This document shows positions 53,865 through 63,433 of a stretch of DNA of 64,000 bases, piece after piece. Numbering within the stretch: position 1 is the first letter of the stretch; each line of letters opens with the position of its first letter. Under the pieces are notes generated by a model, which was given only the letters and a program-made list of their open reading frames with translations, did not search any database and was not told the origin of the DNA. Both the position numbers and the translations under genes were made by a program. Origin of the DNA: Skermanella aerolata KACC 11604 (lineage in GTDB: Bacteria > Pseudomonadota > Alphaproteobacteria > Azospirillales > Azospirillaceae); contig NZ_AVFK01000006.1 of NCBI RefSeq assembly GCF_000936425.1, forward strand, positions 186,001 to 250,000, read 5' to 3'.

Positions 53865-54284
53865 ATGATCCGACGGTTGGGTATTGTCCTGGGAGCGGTC
53901 CTTGTCCTGGCCGGCTGTGCCAATCCCCGGAGCGAGGCGGCGGCGCGGGCCGGTACGGAACTGGTCGGGATTCCGAAGGAGATGCTGTATTCCTGCGCCG
54001 GAGTGCCGGACCGGGAGCAGCAGGTCGGTGACAGGGAGCGGATCACCTATGTCAGGGGCTCGACATACACCCATGTCGAAGTCGACAACGACGACATCGT
54101 AATCGGTGGCCGCCGCCTGTTCCGCCCCCAGACGACCGTCCACCGCCAGAACTTCCAGTGCGAGGCGACCTTCACGCTTCATGACGGCGTGGTTGAAAAA
54201 CTGGACTATTCCGAAGGTCGCGACCTGGAACTTTGTGGGACGATCGTCGAGACCTGTGTCGCGGTGGTCCCGGCGCCGCGTTGA
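53865..54284 (+). CDS. Small lipoprotein of unknown function
   Basis: A 139-residue lipoprotein with the signal MIRRLGIVLGAVLVLAGC and lipidated Cys18. ATG 53865 is preferred over 53859 because GAGGAG ends right at 53858, leaving proper spacing only for the later start. The mature part has SYAG-like YSCAGVPDREQQVG and IVETCVAVVPAP, with a conserved-looking set of cysteines. The short beta-rich pattern resembles SmpA/OmlA-type or other small alphaproteobacterial outer-membrane lipoproteins, but I cannot assign it. Confidence 0.78.
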   Translation: MIRRLGIVLGAVLVLAGCANPRSEAAARAGTELVGIPKEMLYSCAGVPDREQQVGDRERITYVRGSTYTHVEVDNDDIVIGGRRLFRPQTTVHRQNFQCEATFTLHDGVVEKLDYSEGRDLELCGTIVETCVAVVPAPR

Positions 54285-54313
54285 ATGACGCCGGGTTTCC
54301 GCCCGGCGTCATT
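54284..54313 (+). terminator. Terminator of the lipoprotein gene
   Basis: A perfect 12-bp stem, AATGACGCCGGG with CCCGGCGTCATT, around a six-base loop, overlapping the stop codon by one base and followed by TCTTCCT. It lies 20 bases before the parS site. Confidence 0.75.
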
Positions 54314-54332
54314 TCTTCCTGACGGCACCGCG

Positions 54333-54348
54333 TGTTTCACGTGAAACG
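54333..54348. other. parS: parS centromere-like site 1
   Basis: TGTTTCACGTGAAACG matches the ParB-binding parS consensus TGTTTCACGTGAAACA at 15 of 16 positions. It lies between the convergent lipoprotein and quinone-reductase genes, directly at the stop codon of the latter (54349). Confidence 0.88.
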
Positions 54349-55323
54349 TCACGGCAGCAGGATCGACGACCCCTTGGTGGCACGGCTTTCCAGAGCCCGA
54401 TGCGCTTCCGCCGCGTCCTTCAGCGGGAAGGTCTGGCGAACCTCGATCTTCACCTCGCCGCTGTGGACGACATCGAACAGGTCGGCGGCACTGGTCATCA
54501 GGTCGTCCCGTTTCGCCGTATAGACGAACAGTGTCGGGCGGGTGACGTAGAGCGAACCTTTGCCTGCCAGGATACCGAGATCGAGTGGCGGCACCGATCC
54601 GGACGACTGCCCGAACAGCACCATCAGGCCACGCGGCCGTAGGCAGTCCAGGCTGTTCATGAAGGTGTCCTTGCCGACCGAGTCATAGACGACAGGCACG
54701 CCGGCCCCCTCGGTGATCTCCTTGACCCGCTCCACGAAGTTTTCGCGGGTGTAGACGATGGGATGGGTGCAGCCGTTCTCGGCGGCAAGCGCCGCCTTCT
54801 CGTCGGAACCGACGGTGCCGATAACCGTGACACCCAGCTTGCGTGCCCACTGGCACAGGATCAGCCCGACCCCGCCGGCGGCGGCATGGACCAGGATGGT
54901 CTCTCCTGGCTGGACGGCATAGCAGGAGCGGAGCAGGAACTGGGCCGTCATGCCCTGAAGCATCATGGCGGCGGCCTGCTTGTCGTCGATCCAGCTTGGC
55001 AGCGGAACCAGCCGGTCGGCCGGCATCAGGCGCGCTTCGGAATAGGCGCCGAGCGGTCCTCCCGCATAGGCGACGCGGTCGCCGGGCGTGAAGCTGGTAA
55101 CGCCCTCGCCGACCGCTTCGATCACGCCAGCCCCTTCCAGACCGGGGATGCACGGCGTCGGTGCTGGATAGAGACCACTCCTGTGGTAGATGTCGATGAA
55201 GTTGAGACCGACGGCGGTATGCTTCAGGCGAACCTGTCCGGGGCCAGGTTCACCGACCTCGATCTCCTCCCACTTCAGGACTTCGGGTCCACCCGGTTGA
55301 TGAAACCTGATCGCATGAACCAT
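54349..55323 (-). CDS. NADPH:quinone reductase (zeta-crystallin-like MDR family)
   Basis: A 324-residue medium-chain reductase lacking the zinc ligands of alcohol dehydrogenases. It has GLNFIDIYHRSGLYP, IPGLEGAGVIEAVGEGV, the NADPH loop HAAAGGVGLILCQWARKLG, and VYDSVGKDTF and FGQSSGSVPPLD, typical of QOR. It reduces quinones by one electron or reduces enones. Its stop codon touches parS site 1. Confidence 0.93.
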   Translation of the reverse strand: MVHAIRFHQPGGPEVLKWEEIEVGEPGPGQVRLKHTAVGLNFIDIYHRSGLYPAPTPCIPGLEGAGVIEAVGEGVTSFTPGDRVAYAGGPLGAYSEARLMPADRLVPLPSWIDDKQAAAMMLQGMTAQFLLRSCYAVQPGETILVHAAAGGVGLILCQWARKLGVTVIGTVGSDEKAALAAENGCTHPIVYTRENFVERVKEITEGAGVPVVYDSVGKDTFMNSLDCLRPRGLMVLFGQSSGSVPPLDLGILAGKGSLYVTRPTLFVYTAKRDDLMTSAADLFDVVHSGEVKIEVRQTFPLKDAAEAHRALESRATKGSSILLP

Positions 55324-55362
55324 CTTGCCCTACCCTTCTGTTTTCTTGGTTGAATGTGCCGA

Positions 55363-56061
55363 TCAGGCCTTCAGGTGTTCCGTCAGGAAATCGGCTGTCC
55401 GCTGATTGGCGAGATCCGCCGATGCCTTGTCGTAGTGCGCGCCGCCGATGCGGGCGAAGGCGTGGTCGCAGCCGGGATAGAAGTGGACTGCGGCGCGGTT
55501 GACCTTGGACAACGCTTCGCGGATCTGCTGCTGGGACTCCGGCGGGACGAACTGGTCCTTCTCCGCGACGTGGGCGAGATAGGGCTTCGTGATGGCGCTC
55601 GCCTCGTCCAGGTTCTTCTCGATCCCGACGCCGTAGTAGGAAACTGAGCAATCCGCGTTGGAGCGGGTCGCCATCAGATAGGCGAGCTTGCCGCCCAAGC
55701 AGTAGCCGAGGGTGCCGACCGAGCCGTTGCAACCCTCGACCTCGCGCAAATAGTTCAGCGAGGAGATCAGGTCATCGACTCCCTTGACCTCGCTGAAGCC
55801 CTTGTACAGTTCGAACGCCTTGGCCCATTCCGCATCGGTCTTATCGGTGATCTGGATGCCGGGTTCCTGGCGCCAGAAAAGGTCCGGGCAGAGGGCGAAA
55901 TATCCTTGAGCGGCAAGATCGTCGCAGAGGTCGCGCATCACGTGGTTGACGCCGAAGATCTCCTGAGCCACGACGATACCCGGACCGGTTCCACTGGCGG
56001 GCTTGGCAAGGTATCCGGTGAATGTGCCGCCGTCGGCCGCGTTGATTGTAACGTCGGTCAT
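55363..56061 (-). CDS. Dienelactone hydrolase family protein
   Basis: A 232-residue alpha/beta hydrolase. The nucleophile elbow GTLGYCLGGKLAY gives Cys at about residue 122 in the G-x-C-x-G form that marks dienelactone hydrolases. The acid and base are in AEKDQFVPPE and YPGCDHAFAR (His near 203). The cap segment PDLFWRQEPGIQITDK is family-typical. Start set at ATG 56061. It may act on dienelactone or related esters; no catechol genes are nearby. Confidence 0.9.
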   Translation of the reverse strand: MTDVTINAADGGTFTGYLAKPASGTGPGIVVAQEIFGVNHVMRDLCDDLAAQGYFALCPDLFWRQEPGIQITDKTDAEWAKAFELYKGFSEVKGVDDLISSLNYLREVEGCNGSVGTLGYCLGGKLAYLMATRSNADCSVSYYGVGIEKNLDEASAITKPYLAHVAEKDQFVPPESQQQIREALSKVNRAAVHFYPGCDHAFARIGGAHYDKASADLANQRTADFLTEHLKA

Positions 56062-56166
56062 AACGCCCTTCTCTTTGCTGGAAAATTGAGTTGTGGGTTC
56101 AGCTGACGCGTGGACGATATAGGCGGAAAAGCGGCTTGTCACGCAACTGGTTAACCAAATATGGCG

Positions 56167-56676
56167 TCACGCAACCGGTTCGGCGGCCATTGCCATTTCA
56201 TGGTTCAGCAGCCAGTCCTTGGTGGTCAAGCCGCCCAAGCCCGAGTAGCCGCCCTTCCCCGCTCCCGCGACGACGCGGTGACAAGGAATGACGATGGGCA
56301 GCGGATTGCGTCCGCAGGCGCCGCCGATGGCGCGGGGTGCCGATTCCAGCTGGCGGGCAAGGCCGCCATAGGTCGCGGTCTTGCCGCACGGGATCTCCAC
56401 CATGGCCGCCCAGACCCGTTTCTGGAACAGGGTGCCATGGGGCTGCATCGGAAGATCGAAGCCGGGCCGTTCGCCGGCGAAATACTGGTGGAGCTGGCGG
56501 GCGGCTTCTTCCAGCACCGGGTCGGCATCGGCATGGGAGCCGGCGAGATTCCAATCCAAAGCCGTCAGAGCCCCGGCACTGCTGCTCAGGGTCAGCTTGC
56601 CTAGTGGGCTGTCGATGGTCAGGCGCTTCACGTCAGGGCGTTCGGCACCAAGGCGTTTGGCATCAGGGCTCCCCAT
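56167..56676 (-). CDS. ogt: Methylated-DNA--[protein]-cysteine S-methyltransferase
   Basis: A 169-residue DNA-repair protein that accepts the methyl group of O6-methylguanine on Cys132 in the IPCHRVVAG motif. The DNA-binding helix FQKRVWAAMVEIPCGKTATYGGLA and the GGYSGLGGL loop follow the family. It lacks the Ada N-terminal domain. The N-terminus has a small internal duplication (AKRLG and VKRL). Minus strand, five bases after the DUF255 gene. Confidence 0.93.
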   Translation of the reverse strand: MGSPDAKRLGAERPDVKRLTIDSPLGKLTLSSSAGALTALDWNLAGSHADADPVLEEAARQLHQYFAGERPGFDLPMQPHGTLFQKRVWAAMVEIPCGKTATYGGLARQLESAPRAIGGACGRNPLPIVIPCHRVVAGAGKGGYSGLGGLTTKDWLLNHEMAMAAEPVA

Positions 56677-56680
56677 GGCG

Positions 56681-58717
56681 TCACCTCCGTGTCAGGTTGA
56701 TCTTCAGGTCGCCGGCATCGGTGATCGGCGCTGAACAGGTCATGTTGACGCAGACATAGGCCGTCGCCTTGCCGCCCGCCATGCCTTTGCCGCTGGCCGG
56801 ATGACCGTCGGGCAGTTTGGCATCGGGACCCAGGATCGTCATCACGATATTGGGCGCCGAGGTATGCCGCACCGCGTCCAGCATGGCCTCGGTATCGGCA
56901 GCATCCGGCTCGCCCACGACGACGAGCTGGATCGCGGAGTATAGAAGCTCTGTGTTGTTCAGCAGGGTGGAAAGCGGGAAGAAGTTGCGCGACAGCTCAC
57001 CGGAGAACGCCTGCACGAGTGCTTCGGCGCGTTGGCGCCAGTCCTCCTCTCCCGTCAGGTGGAATAGCCGGGCCAGCACACCGACCATCGTCCCGTTGCC
57101 GGCAGGAACCGCATTGTCATGGGCTGTTTTGGTGCGGACGATCAGCCGCTCCGCGTCGTCGGCGGTGAAGAAGTAGCCGTCCTTGTCCGCATCCCAGTAG
57201 TGCCGGTCCAGGATGGCGACCCACTCCCTGGTTCGATCGAGAAAGCGGTTCTCGCCGGTCACCTCGTACAGGGCAAGTGCCGCTCTGGCCATATTGGCGT
57301 AGTCGTCGAGCGACGCCGGGTTCTTGAGGGTGCCATGACGCCATGTGTGATGCAGCCGGCCATCCTTGCTCATGGTGTCGGCTACGAAGTCGAAGGCCTG
57401 CACGGCGGCATCGATCCAGGGCTGCTCGCGGAAGGCGAAGCCGCTCCGGGCAAGGGCCGCGATCATCAACCCGTTCCAATCCGCCAGCACCTTGTCGTCC
57501 CAGCCGGGATGGATGCGCCGTTCCCGGACCTGCCACAGGATGGAGCGCAGGCGCGCCAGTCCGGCCTCCTGATCCTCATCGCCGAGTTCGAGGTTCGCTG
57601 AGCGGTTCAGGATATTGGACTCTTCCCAGTTGCCGTGCTTGGTAACGTCGTAGACGAACTTGAAGGTCGCGGCATCCGGCCCGAGCACGCTGTCGATCTC
57701 CTGCTCGGACCAGACATAGAACCGGCCCTCCTCTCCCTCGCTATCGGCATCGAGCGTGCTGGCGAAACCGGCGACCGGTTTGCCGTCGGCGCCCAGAGCG
57801 CGCATCTCCCGCAGGACCCATTCGACGGTTTCGCGGATGCGCGCCTCGAATAGCTTATCGCCGGTCTCCTGCCAGACCAACGTCATCAAGTCGATCAGCT
57901 GGGCATTGTCGTACAGCATCTTCTCGAAGTGCGGGGCCAGCCACTTGTCGTCGGTCGAGTAGCGCGCGAAGCCGCCGCCGAGATGATCGTAGATCCCGCC
58001 CTGGCACATCTGGGTCAGCGTGTTGGTCACGGCTGTTTTGAACGGCATCCGCTCCGTCCGCTTCCACGCGTGCCACAGCAGCGTGAACAGGGACGTCTGC
58101 GGGAACTTGGGCGCCGACCCTATGCCGCCGTGGAAGGGGTCGACCTCCCGTACCAGACGCTCCGCGACCTGATCGAAGATGCCGGGCAGGATAGCGCCGC
58201 CGGATTGGTTCTCTGCCAGCTTTGCAAGAGACTCACCCAGTGCGGTGACGTTGCGGGAGACCTTGTCCGGCTCCTGGTGGAAGGTCGAGGAGACGCCGCG
58301 CAGCACTTCGGTAAAGCCGGGGCGACCGTATCGTGTCGTCGGCGGGAAATAGGTTCCGCCCCAGAACGGTTCGCCTTCGGGTGTCAGGAACATCGTCAGC
58401 GGCCAGCCGCCGTGCTGGCCGAGCAGCGCCAGGGCCGACTGGTAGATCGTGTCCAGGTCGGGCCGTTCTTCCCGGTCCACCTTGATGCTGACGAACAGAT
58501 CGTTCATCACGGCGGCGATCTCTGGGTTCTCAAAGCTTTCATGGGCCATTACATGGCACCAGTGACACGCGGCATAGCCGACCGACAGCAGGATGGGTTT
58601 GCCTTCGGACCGGGCGCGCTCGAACGCGGCCTCTCCCCATGGCATCCAATGCACCGGATTGTCCTTGTGCTGGAGCAGATAGGGACTGGTCTCATGGGCC
58701 AGCAGGTTTGCGGACAT
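56681..58717 (-). CDS. Thioredoxin-domain DUF255 family protein (YyaL/spermatogenesis-associated 20 type)
   Basis: A 678-residue protein from ATG 58717 behind AAGGTGAG. The N-terminal thioredoxin fold ([43 protein letters not shown]) has CHWC in place of Cxx[29 protein letters not shown] and a large alpha/alpha-barrel half ([17 protein letters not shown]) complete the family. The reaction is unknown; some members are thought to be unusual epimerases or cellulase-like. Confidence 0.93.
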   Translation of the reverse strand: MSANLLAHETSPYLLQHKDNPVHWMPWGEAAFERARSEGKPILLSVGYAACHWCHVMAHESFENPEIAAVMNDLFVSIKVDREERPDLDTIYQSALALLGQHGGWPLTMFLTPEGEPFWGGTYFPPTTRYGRPGFTEVLRGVSSTFHQEPDKVSRNVTALGESLAKLAENQSGGAILPGIFDQVAERLVREVDPFHGGIGSAPKFPQTSLFTLLWHAWKRTERMPFKTAVTNTLTQMCQGGIYDHLGGGFARYSTDDKWLAPHFEKMLYDNAQLIDLMTLVWQETGDKLFEARIRETVEWVLREMRALGADGKPVAGFASTLDADSEGEEGRFYVWSEQEIDSVLGPDAATFKFVYDVTKHGNWEESNILNRSANLELGDEDQEAGLARLRSILWQVRERRIHPGWDDKVLADWNGLMIAALARSGFAFREQPWIDAAVQAFDFVADTMSKDGRLHHTWRHGTLKNPASLDDYANMARAALALYEVTGENRFLDRTREWVAILDRHYWDADKDGYFFTADDAERLIVRTKTAHDNAVPAGNGTMVGVLARLFHLTGEEDWRQRAEALVQAFSGELSRNFFPLSTLLNNTELLYSAIQLVVVGEPDAADTEAMLDAVRHTSAPNIVMTILGPDAKLPDGHPASGKGMAGGKATAYVCVNMTCSAPITDAGDLKINLTRR

Positions 58718-58903
58718 GGTGCTCACCTTTTGTTGGTATCGGATTGTTGGTGTCGAACAGGCCGAGACGTGCAGGTGCCGTCGTTGCGCTCGCATATCCT
58801 GGCTGTATAGTGAAGCGCGCCGACGTGCGCTCTCAACCCCATTCTTCGATGGGCCGCCAAGCCCGACGTCGAATCCAGTGACAATCCATCAGGGGCCTGA
58901 AGC

Positions 58904-59155
58904 ATGAAGATCACCGTCGACATCGATTGTACCCCCGAAGAGGCCAGACATTTCTTTGGACTGCCGGACGTCAAGCCGATGCAGGACGCCCTGATGCAAC
59001 AGATCCAGGACCGGATGAGTGCCAATCTTCAGGCCATGGAACCAGAAGCCATGCTGAAGACCTGGCTGCCCGCCAGTCTCCAGGGGTTCGAGCAGATGCA
59101 GAAGATTTTCTGGAACCAGATGACGAACGCCATGGGCAAGGACGGCAAGAAGTGA
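58904..59155 (+). CDS. DUF6489-type small protein
   Basis: An 83-residue acidic, all-helical protein beginning KITVDIDCTPEEARHFFGLPDV, with MEPEAMLKTWLPASLQGFEQMQKIFW. I recognise it as the small alphaproteobacterial DUF6489 family, with no known function. Its stop overlaps the start of the next gene (GTGA), indicating coupled translation with the ferredoxin-like protein. Confidence 0.8.
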   Translation: MKITVDIDCTPEEARHFFGLPDVKPMQDALMQQIQDRMSANLQAMEPEAMLKTWLPASLQGFEQMQKIFWNQMTNAMGKDGKK

Positions 59156-59511
59156 GTGATCCGACACTTTTCTACACCAGCCATGTTTTCTGCTGCACCA
59201 ATCGCAGGCCCGACGGCCACAAGCGAGGTTCCTGCGCCGAAAGGGGATCGGAGCCGCTGCGGAACTACATGAAAGCCAGAGCTAAGGAGTTGGGGCTGGA
59301 GCCCAAGATCCGCATCAATTCCGCCGGATGTCTGGAACGGTGCGAGCTGGGGCCGACGATGGTGATCTATCCCGAAGGCATCTGGTACACGTACCAGACC
59401 AAGGAAGACATCGACGAGATCCTTCAGACGCACGTGGTCGGCGGCGGACGGGTCGAGCGGCTGATGCTTCAGCCGAATGAAACCGAGCCGCGCTCCGCAA
59501 CACCCGTCTGA
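59152..59511 (+). CDS. Thioredoxin-like [2Fe-2S] ferredoxin
   Basis: A 119-residue protein starting at GTG 59152. The [2Fe-2S] ligands are in HVFCCTNRRP, RGSCAERG and INSAGCLERCELGP (C-x(n)-C-x(n)-C-x3-C), typical of the thioredoxin-like ferredoxin family related to NuoE and Clostridium 2Fe-2S ferredoxins. TMVIYPEGIWYTYQTKEDIDEIL is conserved. It overlaps the DUF6489 gene and sits directly upstream of mnmE. Confidence 0.9.
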   Translation: MSDPTLFYTSHVFCCTNRRPDGHKRGSCAERGSEPLRNYMKARAKELGLEPKIRINSAGCLERCELGPTMVIYPEGIWYTYQTKEDIDEILQTHVVGGGRVERLMLQPNETEPRSATPV

Positions 59512-59518
59512 GTTCATC

Positions 59519-60850
59519 GTGGTCCCAACCATCTTCGCGCCGGCCACGGCGCCGGGCCGTGGCGGTGTCGCGATCGTCCGGGTATCGGGACCGCTGGCTG
59601 GAACGGCCCTCACGGCCCTGACCGCCCGCCCCTTGCCCGCTCCCCGCATGGCCGCCTTCGTCCGGATGACGGTTCCGGAGAGCGGCGAATTTCTCGACCA
59701 GGGATTGGTGCTTTGGTTTCCCGCTCCCCACAGCTTCACCGGCGAGGACGTGGCGGAGTTCCATGTCCATGGCGGGCGGGCGGTCATATCAGGCGTGATC
59801 GACGCGCTGGCCAGCCTGCCGGGACTGCGGATTGCCGAACCGGGCGAGTTCAGCCGGCGCGGCTTCGAGAATGGTAAGTTCGACCTGACCGCCGCCGAGG
59901 CCATCGCCGATCTGGTGGACGCCGACACGGCGGCGCAGCGGCGGCAGGCCCTGCGTCAGATGGAAGGCGAGCTTGGCCGGCTCTACGATGGCTGGCGTCA
60001 CCGGCTGACAAGGGCTCTGGCGCACCTCGAAGCCGACATCGACTTTCCGGACGAGGACCTGCCCGAGGGCGTGGGCGTCATGGTGCGCCCCGAACTGGAA
60101 ACGATGGCGGGCGAAATCGCTAGCCATCTCAACGACAACCGGCGCGGCGAGCGGCTGCGCGACGGCATCCACATCGCAATCTTGGGAGCACCGAATGCCG
60201 GCAAGTCGAGCCTGCTGAACGTGCTGGCGCGGCGTGAAGCCGCGATCGTTTCCGAGCGAGCCGGGACGACCAGGGATGTCGTGGAAGTCCATCTCGACCT
60301 CGGCGGGTTCCCTGTCGTGCTGGCGGATACCGCCGGCTTGCGTGAAGCCGCCGACGAGATCGAGTCCGAAGGGATCAGGCGGGCGCTTGACCGCGCCGCC
60401 AACGCCGACCTGAAGCTGGCGGTGTTCGATGCCACTGCGTTGCCGGAGCTTGATGCCCAGACGATTGCGGTGGTGGACGATCAGACGCTTGTCGTGCTGA
60501 ACAAGGTGGATAGTGCATCAGGAGGCATGATCCAGCAGATCGTCGGGCAACAAACGATGCCGGTTTCCGCCCGTACCGGAGAAGGCTTGGCCGACTTGCT
60601 TCAAGCCTTGACGGATGCAGTGCGGACCCGGTTCGAAGCGCCGGGCGTGCCGGCACTGACCCGCGCCCGTCATCGCGGCGCTTTGGAAGAGTGTGCCGCG
60701 TCGCTTCAACGTGCCATGACCGCCGACTTACCGGAGCTTGCCGCCGAGGATGTCCGGCTTGCCAGCCGCGCCTTGGGCCGGATTACCGGCCGCGTCGATG
60801 TCGAAGACTTACTCGATGTCATCTTCAGGGACTTCTGCATCGGTAAATGA
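59519..60850 (+). CDS. mnmE: tRNA modification GTPase MnmE (TrmE)
   Basis: A 443-residue GTPase that with MnmG makes the cmnm5U34 modification in tRNA. It has TIFAPATAPGRGGVAIVRVSG, the folate-binding domain with EFHVHGGRAVISGV, G1 GAPNAGKSSLLN, G2/G3 AGTTRDVVEV and DTAGLREAADEIE, NKVD, and the C-terminal catalytic Cys in FCIGK. GTG 59519 fits homologues; ATG 59477, inside the upstream gene, would add 14 residues. Ends four bases before parS site 2. Confidence 0.95.
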   Translation: MVPTIFAPATAPGRGGVAIVRVSGPLAGTALTALTARPLPAPRMAAFVRMTVPESGEFLDQGLVLWFPAPHSFTGEDVAEFHVHGGRAVISGVIDALASLPGLRIAEPGEFSRRGFENGKFDLTAAEAIADLVDADTAAQRRQALRQMEGELGRLYDGWRHRLTRALAHLEADIDFPDEDLPEGVGVMVRPELETMAGEIASHLNDNRRGERLRDGIHIAILGAPNAGKSSLLNVLARREAAIVSERAGTTRDVVEVHLDLGGFPVVLADTAGLREAADEIESEGIRRALDRAANADLKLAVFDATALPELDAQTIAVVDDQTLVVLNKVDSASGGMIQQIVGQQTMPVSARTGEGLADLLQALTDAVRTRFEAPGVPALTRARHRGALEECAASLQRAMTADLPELAAEDVRLASRALGRITGRVDVEDLLDVIFRDFCIGK

Positions 60851-60854
60851 CGTG

Positions 60855-60870
60855 TGTTTCACGTGAAACA
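60855..60870. other. parS: parS centromere-like site 2 (perfect)
   Basis: TGTTTCACGTGAAACA, a perfect 16-bp palindrome identical to the consensus parS core; the dyad extends one base on each side (G...C). It lies in the mnmE-mnmG gap. Confidence 0.93.
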
Positions 60871-60929
60871 CCGCATTGCACCCGCCTCTTCCTTTGACGC
60901 CGGGCACTGAAAACCATAGAGTGCCCGCC

Positions 60930-62795
60930 ATGCGGAACTATGATGTGATTGTGGTCGGTGGCGGCCACGCTGGTTGTGAAGCGGCTGCGGCGTCGGCGCG
61001 CATGGGCGCGCGTACGCTCCTTGCTACCCACAAGCTTGAAACTATCGGCGAAATGTCCTGCAACCCTGCCATCGGCGGGCTGGGCAAGGGCCATCTAGTG
61101 CGGGAAATCGACGCGCTCGACGGCATCATGGGCCGGGTTATCGACCGCGCCGGTATTCAGTTCCGCATCCTGAACCGAAGCAAAGGGCCTGCCGTCCGGG
61201 GTCCCCGTGCCCAGGCCGACCGCCGTCTCTACCGTGAAGCGATGCAGGTGGAACTGGCGGGGCAACCCAATCTCGAGCTGTTGGGCGACGCCGTCGAGGA
61301 CTTGATCCTGAACGACGACGGCAGCGTTTCCGGTGTGATTACCGCCAGCGGCGCTTCGATTAGCGCCGGCGCCGTCATCCTGACGACGGGTACATTCCTG
61401 CGCGGGTTGATCCATCTTGGCGAAGAGAAGATCCCGGCGGGCCGCGTCGGCGAAGCTCCTTCCCTCGGCCTGTCCGAAACGCTCAGCCGTGCCGGGTTCC
61501 CGCTCGGTCGACTCAAGACCGGCACACCGCCGCGTCTCGATGGACGGACCATCGACTGGACCGGTTTGGAATGCCAGCCGGGAGACGATCCGCCGCCACC
61601 CTTCTCGACCCTGACCGACAAGATCACGACTCCCCAGGTTCCCTGCCACGTCACCTGGACCACTCCGCTGGTCCATGAAACAATCCGGGCGAACCTGCAC
61701 CGGGCGCCGATGTACTCGGGCCAGATCCAGGGCGTCGGCCCGCGCTACTGTCCCTCGATCGAGGACAAGGTCGTCCGGTTCGCCGATAAGGAACGGCACC
61801 AGATCTTCCTGGAGCCGGAGGGATTGGACGACGACACGATCTACCCGAACGGAATTTCGACCTCCCTGCCCCGCGACGTTCAGCTAGCATTGCTCAAGGC
61901 CATCCCGGGCCTCGAACACGCCGTGATGATCCGCCCCGGCTACGCGATCGAATACGACTATGTCGATCCGCGTGAGTTGACGCCGACGCTGGAGACGCGC
62001 CGGATGCCCGGTCTTTTCCTAGCTGGCCAGATCAATGGAACGACCGGCTACGAGGAAGCGGCGGCGCAAGGGCTGATGGCCGGCATCAATGCTGCCCTCA
62101 AGACCGGTGGCGGCGGGAGCTTCGTGCTCGACCGCGCCGACGCTTATATCGGCGTCCTGATCGACGATCTCATCACGCGCGGCACGACCGAACCCTACCG
62201 CATGTTCACCTCGCGCGCCGAATACCGGCTGGTGCTTCGCGCCGATAACGCCGACCAGCGGCTGACCGCGAAGGGAATGGCAATCGGTTGCGTCGGCTCC
62301 CTCCGGTCGGACAGTTTTGCCGCCAAGGCTGCCGCGTTGGAACAGGCACGTGCTCTGGTAGCTCGCCTTCAGGCGACGCCAAACGAACTTTCCCGCCAGG
62401 GATTGAACGTCAACCATGACGGCGTCAGGCGTTCCGCCGCCGATCTGTTGCGTTACCCGGACATAGATCTGGCGAAGCTCAATCGCCTATGGCCGGAGCT
62501 TAAGGAACTGCCGCACGACATCGCCGAGCAGATCGAGATCGACGCCCGCTACGCGGGATACCTCGACCGGCAGGAAGCCGACATCCGCGCCTTCCGCAAG
62601 GACGAGTCGCTGCTGCTGCCGGACGATCTGGACGTCGACGCCATCGGCAGCCTATCGACCGAGATCCGCCAGAAGCTCCGGCAGGCCCGTCCTGCGACAC
62701 TCGGAGCCGCTGCACGCATCCCCGGCGTCACTCCGGCCGCGGTCATCGCCCTGCTCCGTCACGTGAAGCGTCGCGATGTCCGTATCAGCGCCTGA
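60930..62795 (+). CDS. mnmG: tRNA uridine-5-carboxymethylaminomethyl synthesis protein MnmG (GidA)
   Basis: A 621-residue FAD protein, partner of MnmE. The dinucleotide fold is [19 protein letters not shown] at the N-terminus. GeneGidA signatures [39 protein letters not shown] and [21 protein letters not shown] are intact, as is the C-terminal helical domain. Start set at ATG 60930. The rsmG start lies within its last codons (20-base overlap). Confidence 0.97.
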   Translation: MRNYDVIVVGGGHAGCEAAAASARMGARTLLATHKLETIGEMSCNPAIGGLGKGHLVREIDALDGIMGRVIDRAGIQFRILNRSKGPAVRGPRAQADRRLYREAMQVELAGQPNLELLGDAVEDLILNDDGSVSGVITASGASISAGAVILTTGTFLRGLIHLGEEKIPAGRVGEAPSLGLSETLSRAGFPLGRLKTGTPPRLDGRTIDWTGLECQPGDDPPPPFSTLTDKITTPQVPCHVTWTTPLVHETIRANLHRAPMYSGQIQGVGPRYCPSIEDKVVRFADKERHQIFLEPEGLDDDTIYPNGISTSLPRDVQLALLKAIPGLEHAVMIRPGYAIEYDYVDPRELTPTLETRRMPGLFLAGQINGTTGYEEAAAQGLMAGINAALKTGGGGSFVLDRADAYIGVLIDDLITRGTTEPYRMFTSRAEYRLVLRADNADQRLTAKGMAIGCVGSLRSDSFAAKAAALEQARALVARLQATPNELSRQGLNVNHDGVRRSAADLLRYPDIDLAKLNRLWPELKELPHDIAEQIEIDARYAGYLDRQEADIRAFRKDESLLLPDDLDVDAIGSLSTEIRQKLRQARPATLGAAARIPGVTPAAVIALLRHVKRRDVRISA

Positions 62796-63396
62796 CGCCG
62801 TGCTGGCCGGAGTTTCACGTGAAACACGTGAGAGGCTGGACCTTTATGCGGACTTGCTCCGCAAGTGGCAGCGCTCGATCAACCTCGTCGGTCCTCGCAC
62901 GATCGGCGACCTGTGGAACCGCCACTTCACCGACTCGGCACAACTCCTTCCTCTGATCACGCCTGCCGCAACACCGGCAACCCGCGTCCTGGTGGACTTC
63001 GGCAGCGGTGCCGGTTTCCCCGGTCTTGTCCTCGCCATCCTCGGTGCCGGTGAAGTCCACCTGATCGAAAGCGACCAGCGCAAGGCCACTTTCCTAAGGG
63101 AAGTCGCCCGTGCGACAGGTACTCCCGTTACCGTCCATGCCAAGCGAATCGAGCAGGTTACCCCCTTCCCCGCCGATGTCGTCAGCGCCCGGGCACTCGC
63201 CCCCTTGGGCGACCTGCTCGCCTTTGCCGCCCCATTTCTCCGCGCTGACAGCATTTGTCTGTTCCCCAAGGGCCAGATGGCGGAGGATGAACTGTCCGCT
63301 GCCTCCAAGACTTGGAATATGACTGTCGATCGGATACAGAGTGTTACGGACTCCAGTGCCACAATCCTGCGCATAAGCCGGGTTTCCCGTGCCTGA
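62776..63396 (+). CDS. rsmG: 16S rRNA (guanine527-N7)-methyltransferase RsmG (GidB)
   Basis: A 206-residue SAM methyltransferase of 16S rRNA. It has [35 protein letters not shown], then the SAM-binding [17 protein letters not shown] and [18 protein letters not shown]. The N-terminal residues VSRETRE are encoded by parS site 3. It overlaps mnmG by 20 bases and parA follows, the conserved gidA-gidB-parA order of bacterial origins. Confidence 0.96.
   Translation: MSVSAPDAVLAGVSRETRERLDLYADLLRKWQRSINLVGPRTIGDLWNRHFTDSAQLLPLITPAATPATRVLVDFGSGAGFPGLVLAILGAGEVHLIESDQRKATFLREVARATGTPVTVHAKRIEQVTPFPADVVSARALAPLGDLLAFAAPFLRADSICLFPKGQMAEDELSAASKTWNMTVDRIQSVTDSSATILRISRVSRA
62811..62826. other. parS: parS centromere-like site 3, within rsmG
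   Basis: AGTTTCACGTGAAACA matches the parS consensus at 15 of 16 positions and overlaps codons 12-17 of rsmG, encoding the VSRET segment. Confidence 0.88.
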
Positions 63397-63433
63397 CGTT
63401 TCCCAATTCCCCACCGTCGCTCCAGAGGCCAAG

